DNA of 64,000 nucleotides from Dichetophora obliterata (taxonomy: Eukaryota > Arthropoda > Insecta > Diptera > Sciomyzidae): assembly GCA_963920525.1 (NCBI GenBank), contig OY986435.1, positions 96,083,727-96,147,726 of the forward strand, read 5' to 3'. The position numbers were made by a program, and so were the translations under genes. Under the pieces are notes generated by a model, which ran no database searches, had not been told where the DNA came from, and was given only the letters and a program-made list of their open reading frames with translations. Below are positions 44,440 to 55,891 of this stretch, piece after piece (positions within the stretch are counted from its first letter, which is position 1; the number at the start of each line of letters is the position of its first letter).

Positions 44440-47028
44440 TTTGTAAATCAAACTATTGCCTTGGCAACCAAGTGTAAGATTTGTACATAACTGTCCTACG
44501 TTTTGACACAAACAGTCCTACATAACTGTCCTACTGATCCTACGTTTTGATTTAAGCAACGTTTTGATTGCTTAAATTAGTAGAAATCTTTTTTATTTTC
44601 AAAATATAAGCATTTTTTCTTTACAGCCATTCACCAAATGTCTTTATTTACTAAAAACACAAACAAACACACTAAACATTTAGCAAAAAAAAATCATTTC
44701 GCCAAAAAAGCGATGAATTTTTTAGGGTGCACGCGATAGCTTTTAGTACTGAATAAATTTTAACCGCGTCACTCATACTTTCACACAGAAACAAAAGGAG
44801 TGTCGAAAGTAGTGCTGCCACTTTTTAATATACAAATTCCTCAAAAATTCCTCGAAAATTCCTCAAATTTCAATGAAATTCCTCAAAAAAATTTCTTTCA
44901 AACGATATTTTATATATCAAGTAAACATAAACAAATATATTTTTTCTAGGCCTGTGCGAGTAGCTTCGAGTTCGAGTCGAGTCAAGCAGTGCAACTCGCC
45001 TCGATTTTCGATTCGAGTAACTCGGTATTTCAATTAACTCGAAATTACGAGTTATTCGAGAAATTATCGAGTAATTGAGTATTTTTCTACTCAATGCTTG
45101 TCTTTTTTTATTCCATGTCACTCACTCTCACTTCACTCTCTCTTTCAAATGGTATGAGTTTCATTAGAATGTGTTGCCACTTTTCTTAGAATACTTATTA
45201 TATTCTAAAGATAAGTAGGGTTGAAGGAAACATTTTTTCCCTAGGAATCTATTATGTCAAGTAGTCAAATAATAGAGAGAGAGAGAGAGAGAAATAAAAA
45301 TTCATACAACTTCATTTTTGTATATGAATTTTATCACGATTTTTCATTGCTGAATTGACCATACAAATGAAGTTACAATCTATAAACTTTGTTTGTGCTA
45401 AAAGAGATGACCGTTTCTCATTCAAAAAATCAAGTTCATCGTTTTAATTTTCATGGGCCTCATTGGTGTATTCTTAATTCATCAATTAAATTTCATTACC
45501 ATTGTTACACTTTATAAAAATGTACTAAAATAAACTTGAACAACATTTACCCTTTGCCACTTTTACTAAAATTAAATCCTTTAAAATTTCAAGTTCCCAA
45601 TTTTTCAATTGAAGGGAAACATATAAAGATGAGTGAAATCTGAATATATTCGTAAGTTAAAAACAGTGTTTTAAATAAAACATGGCAGCTCTGTTCAGAA
45701 AGAACTGAGTCACGTTATTCTATTCAATACAGTGTGTCAAAAATGCAGATGCGAGAAGCTAAATTAAATACGTGTATACAATATTATATGAATAAAAATA
45801 TAATATATATTTATATGAAAAAAAAGTTAATTGTAATATGTTTTTAATGTTTATTCAAAAGAGAAAGCTTAACCCAAAACTTTCATGCTTTTCATTATAT
45901 GTATATTACTTCGAAACACTTTGAAGGTTCATATATGTGTATAAAAACTGTGTGTAGCTACTTATGTTTTTAATATTCGATGAAGTTTAATTATTTATAA
46001 CAATTCCTGAAATATTGGTATTAACATTGCTTTAAATTTTATTTATGTTATTAGAACTAAATACTACACACAATAAATATATGCGATTCTTAAAAAAAAC
46101 CATCCCACTGTGATCAGCTATGAGTCATCACTCATGAGTGTTCTAAGCATTTTAACCCAATAGGAAATGGAAACATATTCCCAAAACATGCAATATCGAA
46201 ATCTATGCATTGGAAGGGGTTTAAGATGTAACAATAATGCAAGTCTATATTCTTGGGTACAATGGAAAGGTATTTTTAAGTGCAGTTTAGTTTCGTGAAA
46301 AAAGAAGTTGTTCATGTCATAGTATATAATTGATAGAATAAAAAATATTTTTGGAATATTTTAAAAAAATAAAAGGTTCATCCGACACACAACATTTTGT
46401 TTTGTTTTAAATTTCTTTTTACATTTTTTCATTTTCTAAGTTCAGCTCTACTGAGTATTAGTGGATGTCGTTTTCCATTTGTAATAAGGCAAATTGCTGT
46501 AAATTATCAATGAATGTCGGCATTAAAAAATTCGAACACATAAATTTTAAAAATCAATTAAAAAAGTTGTGACGCCATAGAGAAGCCAGACCAAGTGCGA
46601 TTTTTACTAATGGTTCTTGTAATTTTAACCTTTTCGTTTTTGTCACACTGTGATATTAGAGTACTATAAAAATCAAAACAGGACAAATAAAGTTCAAATT
46701 TTTCTTGCTTTCTTAATTTTTTGTAACATGAAAGTTATACGACCGTTACGTGCGCCACCATGGAAATGCCCATATAGTATACATATTTGGTTTAATCCCC
46801 AAGCCTAAAGTTTGGCTGTGATATTACCTTATTATCTTTACATATAAACAAATCAAGGCTAATACTGCTAATTCGCTTAGATATATTCTGAAAATCCATA
46901 CTGTTTTATTTTCTACTGGGTTCTTCTACTGATAAGTGAAAGCACTTACATACATTGAGATCGGTGTTCTGACTGTAACGCAAAGTAATATAATATGGTA
47001 AGCAATATTATTTCTTTGTCCCTAAAGC

Positions 47029-48736
47029 CAGGGCCGTCTTTAACCTTTTAGAGGCCTTGGGCATATTAGTATAATGGGGCCCCTATGACTTTGACAGAAC
47101 ACTATTTTGTTGGAATAAACAAAAAAAGTAGATAAACAAGGTTTTTATTGATACTCACATTAAGCGAATAGATAAATGAAATATTTTCCACAAAAGAAAC
47201 TCCCTCAGCATTCACAGGCTAGTGATTAAAAATCTATGTAAGAATTCAATTATATTAGAATTCAAGAAATTTCAGTTTATTAATTCTTTTGTAAAAAATA
47301 CGAAAAATTAGGAGCAAATAATTTAGGTAGAATTTAAAATTTTAAAAAATAATCGATCGATGGTTGATGGTACTTTAAACCGGCAACTGTAACGATAAAA
47401 CAAAATCGATTAGAATACGCGACAGAGCAGAGCAACTTTAAACGACTTACTTCTTTTACAACTTTTTACGACTCAATCATCTTTTCTCGTGGACATCAGA
47501 GGTTGGCGTTAGAGAGACTGGCATCAGGGTTGCCGCCTAATTTATGTCGTTTGAAGAGGAACCCTTCTAGATTTGAGACTGGCAAAATCGTTAATCACTT
47601 CTTCAAATTCTATGCTTTTTAGCACATCACATTCACATGCTATGGACACAGTTGTCGCTATTTGTGAAGTCACTGAATTTGTTGCTCTTTCATCATAGGG
47701 ACTGTCGCTTTCTGATTCAACCTCTCTTCCAAAGTTGGTGGAAATTGTTGTAGAACATGAGGATTCAGAAATTCTCGCGATTTGTGAACGACACGATTCA
47801 TCATGTGAAAGATTTTTAGCTTGGTTGCTACTTGCAGAAGTTTCTCCAGTAGTAGTAGTAAAATATGCTGTTAATTTTGGTAACTTTTCAATTACTTCCT
47901 TCTGATGTACAGATTTTTTCCTTTTTTCAGATCCACTAGGATATGACCGTTTCGACATTTTATATTATAATTCAGTAGGTATTAAATTGTAAACCGAAAA
48001 TAGTGGCTAACACAAAACAAGCAAACGATGTATTATTAAAGAATACCTCAGAATACATTCGATAACAACTACAAACAAAACAAGCGTCACAACACCACAG
48101 AAAAAAACAGGGGAATTCCCGATCGACGAGTCGGTTTGTTTACGTTGTTTTACTTTTCCGCGATGCAGGAGTTATAATATATTTATTATTTTATTCAGCT
48201 AACACTTGTTGCTGGTCTGGAGGTTGAAATCAAAAGAGGTCGAAGCTATTGAAGTTGGTTGGTTTGTAGCAAAGACTATAAAATATATAAAGGTGTTGCA
48301 CTCTGAACAAGTGAAGCAAACAAAAATTGTGTGCTTCTCTAGGATGAGGGGAAGAGTAGTAAAGAAAAACAAAATTTCAAGCAAAGAGTATAAAACTCAA
48401 CTTTGTCTTTTCTATTGCTTATGAAGGGCCTGTGTGAATCGGTATCAAAGTACTATGGTGAAAAAAGTTTGTTATGGTGAGATAAATTTTCATTTTTGCT
48501 GTGTGAAACGATATCTTTTTTGACAATAGTAAATTTTGACAGCTTCATCATTAGAAGAAGACTTGAGACGCAATTGAAATATAATTTTGCCAATGATTAT
48601 TTTTAAAAAAGCTTTGCCAATTTTGTTAGCAATGTTTATCGTTATCCTTTAGTAATCTGACAGGAACTACGGGGCCCCTATCTATCGCGGGGCCCTGGGC
48701 ACGTGCCCAGAGTGCCCAGTGGGAAAGAGGGGTCTG
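47029..48736 (-). mobile_element. hAT element, family D, nested in family C
   Basis: CAGGGCCGTCTTTAACC (47029) and the reverse complement of CAGACCCCTCTTTCCCAC (48736) are flanked by a perfect 8-bp duplication CCTAAAGC (47021-47028, 48737-48744). GGGGCCCCTAT occurs near both ends (47078, 48671), and GGGCACGTGCCC, a 12-bp palindrome, at 48697. One transposase N-terminus remains, on the minus strand. Confidence 0.9.
47542..47958 (-). pseudogene. hAT (ZMYM-like) transposase N-terminus, truncated
   Basis: A 138-codon frame starts MSKRSYPSGSEKRKKSVHQK and continues KLPKLTAYFTTTTGETSASS and a Ser/Glu-rich acidic stretch to a stop at 47542. Start, basic KR(K/S).PSG..KRK motif and KLPKLT.FF motif are those I know from the N-termini of hAT transposases often annotated as zinc finger MYM-type or TTF-type proteins. 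The zinc finger, catalytic RNase H-like fold and dimerisation domain that should follow are absent before the element's end at 47029, so this is an internally deleted copy. Confidence 0.65.
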
Positions 48737-49153
48737 CCTAAAGCGGTAATATAACTCATTATTTTCAATGGGAAGTAATAACATCCAGTAATGTTATAAC
48801 TTTTTGGCTATTTACTTAACAACAATAAAAAGAAAAACTTAATTGGTTTTTCGTAACGTGTTTTTCTATTTCTTACAATTTTATTCAATATTTTTATACT
48901 TAATATTATTACATTTAGAAGTCGGTAAAATGTAATAAATAACATATTACTTTGAATAGTAGCATGTCACAACACTGATAGAGATCAACATTATTAACGG
49001 GAACTGAAAAAACTTAAAATACTCGAAAACCATCGAGTTACTCAAAAAATCGAGTTTTTCGATACGAGTTTCGATTCGAGCTACTCGACTCGAATCGTGC
49101 AGAGTTACTCGAAAATTGAGCTACTCGCACAGGCGTAATTTTTTCTAAATTAG

Positions 49154-49606
49154 CCCTTTGAGGACGACAAGCAAACCGCTGTAAATTTAAATTTTTTTTT
49201 GTGGAATTGTCATCACCGATCGCATATTTCCATACAAAAGTGAACTTAAAATTTTTAAAATTTTTTTACTTTAAGTATTGAAAAAATCAAAAAAAAAAAA
49301 CCAAACCGGAAAATAGATTTTTTACTTTGTTGGAGTAGCTTCATAAAAGTTAGTTTGGATGAGAAAATATATTCGCTCGTATTTGAAAATTGTTTGTGGT
49401 TTCTATACCTATGGAAAAAAATATATTTTGACTTCCTAGTTTTGTTTTTCTCTTAAAATTAATATAAGTTCGAAAAATGGCACACGTTAAAAGCCACTTT
49501 GATTTCTCATCCTTTAAGCCTAACTTTATGAAAATATCTCGAAAATTGTACTCACACGACTTAAAAATGTAAATAGGTTATTTTTCACCCACTCGTCGTC
49601 GAAGGG
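49154..49606. mobile_element. TTAA-flanked piggyBac-type MITE (453 bp)
   Basis: CCCTTTGAGGACGACAAGC at 49154, preceded by TTAG, pairs with CCCTTCGACGACGAGTGGG (reverse complement, ending 49606), which is followed by an intact TTAA. The left TTAA has one change. No coding capacity. Confidence 0.75.
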
Positions 49607-50890
49607 TTAAAACGCTTTATGCGTTCCTTTAAAAAGTTTTAAGGCTTTTTAGCTTTGACGTATGTTTTTGTTAAAAAATTTTAGTTATAAGCACAAATTA
49701 TACATATGGAACTTTATTTTTCCAATTCAATTCAAACAAGTTCTTATTTGATTCAAATAGGTCATCACAATTTTTATTAATTCCTTCTTTAGTAAAAATA
49801 AAAGCCTATAATTAATGATAAAACTGTTTTTGTATCGATTTGGCTTCTCAAACTAGTGATATTACTTACTAAATACTCGCCAAACTGAATGCATCAGTTC
49901 TGAATGCACCAGAAAAAAAAGAAGAACAGTAATGATATTACTTTTTCTTAATTTGAAAACAAATATATTTACTAAATTTTTTGTATTAAAAACTGGTTTA
50001 AAAATGTTTGTTGATTTAAAGAGTTAATCGATAATTGCTACAATAGAAATAATAGTCAATGCACACCTTTGCTTCCAATGCAGACTGCAACCATGTATTC
50101 TTTTTCTTGTATTTATTTTACGTTTATACTGATTTTAGCTAAAGCCGTACGCCAATAACTAAGTTCGTTTGCACTTGTTTTAATTTTTTTTATAATGACT
50201 GGGAAACGCAATCGGAAAGTTCAGTGTTTAGTTTATTTTAAAGGTCTATCAACCAGAAAAAGACTCTGCCAAATTTTTTTTTTGTATATATATTAAAAAA
50301 AATTCTAAAAATTTTCAAATTCCTCAAAAATTCCTCAAAATAAAATTCCTGCAAAATTACTCACAGCCACTGTAAATTCCTCACGTTTTGAGCAATTACT
50401 CACAATATGTGCATCCCCGGTATGTTGAAATGTAGTGATCGCAATGGCTGCAATAAAAAACAGTTTTCTATTCCATCAACAACTTTCACATTTGATTCAA
50501 AAGTTAAGGTTTTCGCCAACAGCGCTAAAATTGTTGCCCTCGAATAAATCAACGATTTTCCGTTGTTGGCGTAAATATTTATTGTTGGACCAACAGGTGT
50601 CGTTTTTTAATGAAATTTCAAGATTAAAAACTTTTGGCACAACAACTATACATTTGGCGAAAATACTTCAATTCTTGTAGGAATTCAAATGCGCACGCAT
50701 CGTTGCGATGAATGTGCCACTGTTGTCAAAAAAGCTTACAAATTTTTGGCATAAAGACTTTATTATTTTTACAAATAATTAGTTTTTCTGACAAATACTT
50801 TTTTGTAACATTTTTTTTTTAAAGTGAAAAGTCTTTGTCCTGACAGTGTTTATCTAATATTTTGAGTGCATAAATTCTGAAGTCTACTTC

Positions 50891-51279
50891 TTTTTTTTTA
50901 ATATCAAAGAACCAAGGCATGCGCCTTATACAAACAAGGTTTGGTCTTTGACTTGAAAGGAAAGTGATAGATTATTTAGAGGAATTGATTGGAACCATAC
51001 GTGAATTATTAATTAGGCGAAAAAAACGTGAAAGACACTTTAAATTTCTTTTACCCGAGGCTAGGTTTATGCCTTAACCTCGGCAAACATTTCCAGCCCT
51101 TGGTTGTTCCTTGGTTAATTCCACATTTTCCACAATTTAGTTGTGGATTTTTAGTTTTCCATAATTCTTAAATGTAGGAAAGAACAAAAAAAGTGAAAAG
51201 AAACATGCCCGAACCTGGACTCGAACCAGGGACCTCTGGGTTGATAGTCTAGCGCACTATCCACTAGACCACAAAGGCC
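50891..51279 (-). repeat. tRNA-derived SINE, family 1 copy 2
   Basis: On the minus strand the head reads GGCCTTTGTGGTCTAGTGGA (A box) and CTGGTTCGAGTCCAGG, a perfect pol III B box (GGTTCGANTCC). The body matches copy 1 except for about 60 extra bases after GCCTCGG (near 50975-51045). It ends AAGGCGCATGCCTTGGTTCT and an A-rich tail. It abuts the mariner relic at 51318. Confidence 0.88.
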
Positions 51280-51317
51280 GGAAACTGTGGAGAACTAGAC
51301 TGTGGACAACCACAGAA

Positions 51318-51748
51318 ATTGAGCAATGCCATCCAACAGAAATGTCCTGAGCTGGCAATCGTTAGGGGTTGTCTTCCACCACGATAACGCCAGGTCTGAT
51401 ATGAGCTTGGTTATTTGCCAATTGCTGGAGTTCGGATGGGATTTTTTGCTCCATCCACCCTTTGGTTCAGACCTTGCGCCCTCGGATTACCTTATGTTTC
51501 ACTCCAAACTCGCTGAATGGTGTGAAACCTTTGATAAAGAGGACCTTATCAAACAGCACCTTGAGAGGTTCTCTGCAGAGAAATTGGAGACTTCTACCTG
51601 CGCGAAATATTGACGCTACCACGGCGATGGGGGATGGTGATCGAACAAAACGGCGATTATGTTATTGATTAATGTTGAATTGATTTATAAAATAAATGAG
51701 GATTAACTGTAAATATTAAACCGTAGTGACTTTTTGAACAACCCAATA
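51318..51748 (+). pseudogene. mariner (mellifera-like) transposase C-terminus with 3' end
   Basis: The frame from about 51326 gives GVVFHHDNARSDMSLVICQL, LEFGWDFLLHPPFGSDLAPS and DYLMFHSKL, the second and third Asp blocks of mariner. Next to it, another frame gives NSLNGVKPLIKRT and AEKLETSTCAKY, showing a frameshift near 51510. The 3' terminus GTGACTTTTTGAACAACCCA at about 51725-51744 is a mariner-type terminal repeat. The 5' two-thirds is missing. Confidence 0.82.
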
Positions 51749-52765
51749 CAATAGGGGCACAACCCAAATTAAATTTTCAGGAGAAACAATAAACAGTTTA
51801 TTTTTAAGGAGCTCCGTACAAACTAAATATTCAAAACGAATTTTTTTTAATTACGATATGCATAAAATGATGATAGTCGATGATCACAGGAGAGTTAGGG
51901 TGTGATGTGGTTTTGCACATCAATGTGCATTGTTGTGTTTTCTTAACAAATTTCTTACACCTTACATGTTAAGCAACAAAATATTTTCTCTCAATTTTTA
52001 ATTGATAAATTTTTAAGGACATGATTGCATAACTTTCCTGTGTGCTCTGGATATAAATAATGTACCCGACATATATAATTGTTGCCATAATTTTCATTAA
52101 ACAAATATTCAGTGATTATGTTTCACGGTACTGAACTATAGTGCTCCTTCTAAAAAAAATCTTTCACCTTGTTTGTAGCTTCATTGAAGCATATCTTTCG
52201 TTATACAGTCAACAAATTATAGAATATTGAGTGCTTAACAATTAAGTCTGCCAAGCTAATTCCACACAATTACTTGAGATGTTAATAATTCGTAAGTGAG
52301 CAGTTAAAAGGTTCCATGCAGCTGCTGCTATTTGTATTTTATTGATTAATATAAAATTTTATATTGAGCTCTTTATATTTTCAACCTTACATCGTTATGC
52401 CGAAATGGAAACGAACGTGAAAACTTATTCTTATTCCTTCGACTTGTAAAAGAAAATCAACGCCACTTGAGACATTTTATGTCTTGCACATTTTATTCTT
52501 GTCGCTTGATCTACTGTTTAAAGATTTAATTTCTTGGAACTTTCAATGTGAATGAAGGTTTTCATTCAAATAGAAAACAAGAAAAATCTCCAAAATTAAA
52601 AGATACGACTATGGTTAAGCCCAAAGCTTTCGAAATTTAAGAAAATATATAAAAGGAAACTTTTGTTGAGAAGACTGACTAAACCTTAAAGTGTATTTGT
52701 CAGTTTGTCTTTAAAAACGCAGTTTCTGCACGAATGTTTAAGGAGGTAAAATATTTTTATCTCTC
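51749..52765. other. No supported feature
   Basis: AT-rich, apparently unique sequence; nothing recognised. Confidence 0.4.
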
Positions 52766-53280
52766 TCTATCTCTTATATATAAAAATGAGTGGCATACGT
52801 GAAAACGATTATAACTCGAGAACGGATCGTTCGATTTGAGTTTTTTTTTGTTGTATTTGTCTCCGCCCAAAGAAAGCTTTTACGTCAAGAAAATTGGAAA
52901 AAACAGGAGGCATTATGGTGCAAATTCTTTACAAAACTGACAAAACGCCTTAACTACTAATGCGATTATCATACAAATTTGTATATAGGAGTTCTTAGAT
53001 ATGGTGATTGTTTCATCGCTTTTTATTTTGATCTACCTCGAACACCAGAGGGCGCTATAGTACAAACCTTTTACAAAATTGCCGAATACTCCAAAACTGC
53101 TTTTTCGATTAACATAATTAAATGCATATACCAGTTTTTGGGTACGGTGAGTGTTTTATGGCTTTTTATTTTGATTGATCTGGACACCAGAACACCAGAG
53201 GTCGCTGTATTACAAATTTTTAACAAAATTCATGAGAAGCTTAGGATTTTTTTGGCAGTTTCATAAAAGATTCGAATGTG
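52766..53280. mobile_element. Possible non-autonomous Helitron-like repeat
   Basis: TCTCTTATATATAAAAATGA near 52768 followed by ATTATAACTCGAGAACGGAT and GGAGGCATTATGGTGCAAAT resembles the start and body of insect Helitron-like repeats as I remember them. Inside, two related units with CTTTTTATTTTGAT at 53019 and 53162 (143 bp apart) each carry CACCAGAG(G)(G/T)CGCT and ACAAA(A)TTTT. No 3' hairpin or CTRR end was located. Confidence 0.3.
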
Positions 53281-54980
53281 TTCCCATAAATCGCCCAAAA
53301 TCATGTCACCACTATTGGCGATTTTGGCATCGAAAAAAATAATGTCGATGCTTTCAATTTCGTAAATCAAGATACAATTGCTGGACTATTACAATCGCTT
53401 AAATCGGCTGATTGTGTGACTAGGCCGGACGAAGCAACCAATTATCCAACGAAGTTCCTGAATAGATTTTATTTACCAGGACTACCACCACACTCAGGGA
53501 AAAATTAATCTCCAGGTTATTTTTACCTGACGAATTTGGTTAGGAGAGCCAGCCACACCGTATTAACCTGATCAACGTTAGTTTTACCTGATAGATCTGG
53601 TTCACATAAATACATGTAGAAAATAGGCATATAGCGAGCTTAATCCGAGAATTACACTGATTTCAACCGATTTATTTTTCGCGTTCAAACGCATTCAATT
53701 CCTGGTTCGCCTTGCATTCACTATGACAATTCATAAATCACAAGTATAATCTTTGAAAGTGTTTTTATTTCTCAAATCCCCATGATTCTCCCATGGCCAA
53801 TTACATGTGGCTTATTCACGTGTTAGAAAGCATTTATCTTTGTTTATTTATTCGCCGCACAACAAAACGGAGAACGTGGTATACCACAAAGCATTGAATT
53901 GATATGACATGACATGACCATATATCCAAACATCATACATCTCATACTTACAATGTGCAATTGTTGTAAAAAGTTTTTATTTTGCTTTTTTAACTCATAA
54001 TTTTTTGTCCAGTCGCACCAGAATCATACAATTGTAAGCATTAACTTATATCATACGAATACATCTTATACTTATAGGTTCCCTTAACCTCTTTACATTC
54101 CGTGTAAGAAAAAGAACTGTATTAAAATACAAATTTTTCAAAATTCAAAATAGTTCAATTGAATTCGAAAAGTGTTTAAATTTAAGTGGTAATTTATATG
54201 TAGGAGCTATGTTTAAACTTTGCGGTCACTATATATATAAATGCTACCAAGCCGACTTTTACCGCCCATAAATCAAGTAAAATGCTACATCAGACCAAAT
54301 AAGGTTTTGGTAGTTACGCATTAAAGTTTCAAAAGGAAACTTCAGGCATGTGTTGCTCGAATGGCTACTTTTTTAGACTTTTTAAGCCTCTCATAAATTC
54401 ACAAAAGGATCACAAACATATTCAATGAATTGAGGCAGTACAACGTCTGTCGGGCCCTTTAGTAGCACTATAGTATTGTCATTAAAGCATATTGGCCTTA
54501 AGGCCTTCTTATATAAAAAGTTGTATACCAAGGTATTTCACTAATTGATCGGCAGAGGAATAATTCGTAACTCGCCAAGTTTTCATAGTGTCAAAAGTTA
54601 TTTTAATTGTTGTAATATTGGCTCATATCTCCAGGATAGCGCTGAGTCAGTCTGTGACTGTGTTAACTTCCAGCTATTGCGGGGTACATTTCCCCTGCCT
54701 TGTGGGCTCTTATATGAAGCCTCTTCAAAGGAAATTTTAAGCACTTCAGAGGTTCGATTTCATTTGAACTTGCGTTTCTAACAAGTATTATGGAAATTTA
54801 TTGCAAGCTTAATTACCTACAAATTTTAACAGAGAAAAAGTTAGTAAAAAAAATTTATTTACAGAAAAGCTCATAAAAAAGTTATTTTAGCATGAAATAC
54901 AGATAGATCAATTTTAAAATGTTTGTAAAAATGAAAACACATATAAAAGCATGGTCTCTGGATACACATATTTTTACAAA
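53281..54980. other. No supported feature
   Basis: A CAGGGAAAAATTAATCTCCAGG word at 53496 could be a transposon end, but its partner was not found. Otherwise no coding or repeat structure was recognised. Confidence 0.4.
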
Positions 54981-54984
54981 AAAT

Positions 54985-55593
54985 CAATAACTTAATTTTG
55001 ATTTTGACAAACCAAAATTTAACCATAATGTCAAAGTTGAGATTATTAAACCTTTAACTGGAAAAACTCGACTTTTGTCGAGAGCAAAAAACGCACCTTT
55101 GGCCATTTTAGGCTTAACTGTTAGCACCACAGATTGAATAAAACCAAATAAGAAACGATGAAACCTTATAGCTATGCAAAAAGACTGTATGAACTTTGAC
55201 ATGAAGATGTATTATCAAAATTTGACAATTTAGTTTTTCTTAAAATGAGATGCAAGAATTCACTTTTGATAATTTTTCAAAAATAGGCGAAACTGTAAGT
55301 AAAAAAGATTTTACAAAAGCATATAATAAGCGGTTAAACCTTAAACATATGCAACAAAACTGCATGAATTTTAACCTTAAGAAGTTTTATCAAAACTAGA
55401 AAGTTCAGTTTTTTTTTAAACCAGATGCAATAATTCGCTTTTGGTTATTTTGCAAAAATAGGCAAACCTGTAAGTACCACATATTCTACAAAAGCAAATG
55501 AGAAACGATGAAACTTATAGGTAGGTATGCAAAAAGACTGAATGAACTTTGACCTCTAGAAGTTTAATCAAAATTAGATGGTTCAGTGTTTTT
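54985..55593. repeat. ~177-bp satellite-like tandem array, three units
   Basis: ATGCAA(A/C)AA(G/A)ACTG recurs at 55174, 55349 and 55527 (175 and 178 bp apart). Units share AATGAGAAACGATGAAAC, ATGAA(C/T)TTTGAC, ATCAAAA(T/C)T.GA, and AGATGCAA(G/T)AATTC(A/G)CTTTTG. The array is interrupted by the element at 55598 and resumes with GAGATGCAAGAATTCACTTC at 58256. Confidence 0.8.
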
Positions 55594-55891
55594 TATGTCG
55601 TCCCCTGCATGCCAAAACCATGAATGTGAAAAAATTCGATTTTGGGTTTATTGCTGTTTCTGATGCAGTTTTGTATAAGGAACATTGTATTAGCATATGG
55701 AATAGGAATGTGGATCAGATTTGCCGCAATAATACAGTTCCAAATCAATGAATGTGATTTTTTAATATTTTTATCATGCCAAAAAAAATTAATGTGCCGC
55801 ATTCATTGTTCTGGCACAAACATTTAATCAAAATTGGTAGGTAGTGAGGTAGGCCAACCAAATTTAAATCATAAATCGAGAGACCAAGTGT

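Larger units (their letters stand above)
44947..49137. mobile_element. hAT element, family C, perfect ends
   Basis: TAGGCCTGTGCGAGTAGCT (44947) and the reverse complement of TACGCCTGTGCGAGTAGCT (49137) are flanked by a perfect 8-bp duplication ATTTTTTC (44939-44946, 49138-49145). CTCGAGT/ACTCGA subterminal repeats are dense for ~150 bp inside each end. The interior of about 2.5 kb outside the nested element shows no transposase. Confidence 0.92.
44809..50422. mobile_element. Outermost nested hAT-like element (AATTCCTCAAAA repeats)
   Basis: AAATTCCTCAAAAATTCCTC repeats lie just inside both ends (44836-44890 and 50318-50390), which otherwise are 5.5 kb apart. Outer 8-mers TGTCGAAA (44801-44808) and TGTTGAAA (50423-50430) differ at one base. 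Ends GTAGTGCTGCCAC and (reverse complement) TACCGGGGATGCAC are only weakly alike. Its own DNA is under 1 kb; the rest is inserted elements. Confidence 0.55.

Noticed and set aside
45274..45292. GA microsatellite as regulatory GAGA site
   Set aside because: A simple (GA)n run with no associated gene or other motif.
51208..51279. Functional tRNA gene on the minus strand
   Set aside because: Although the B box is canonical, it is the head of the same SINE family and runs into its body and A-rich tail.
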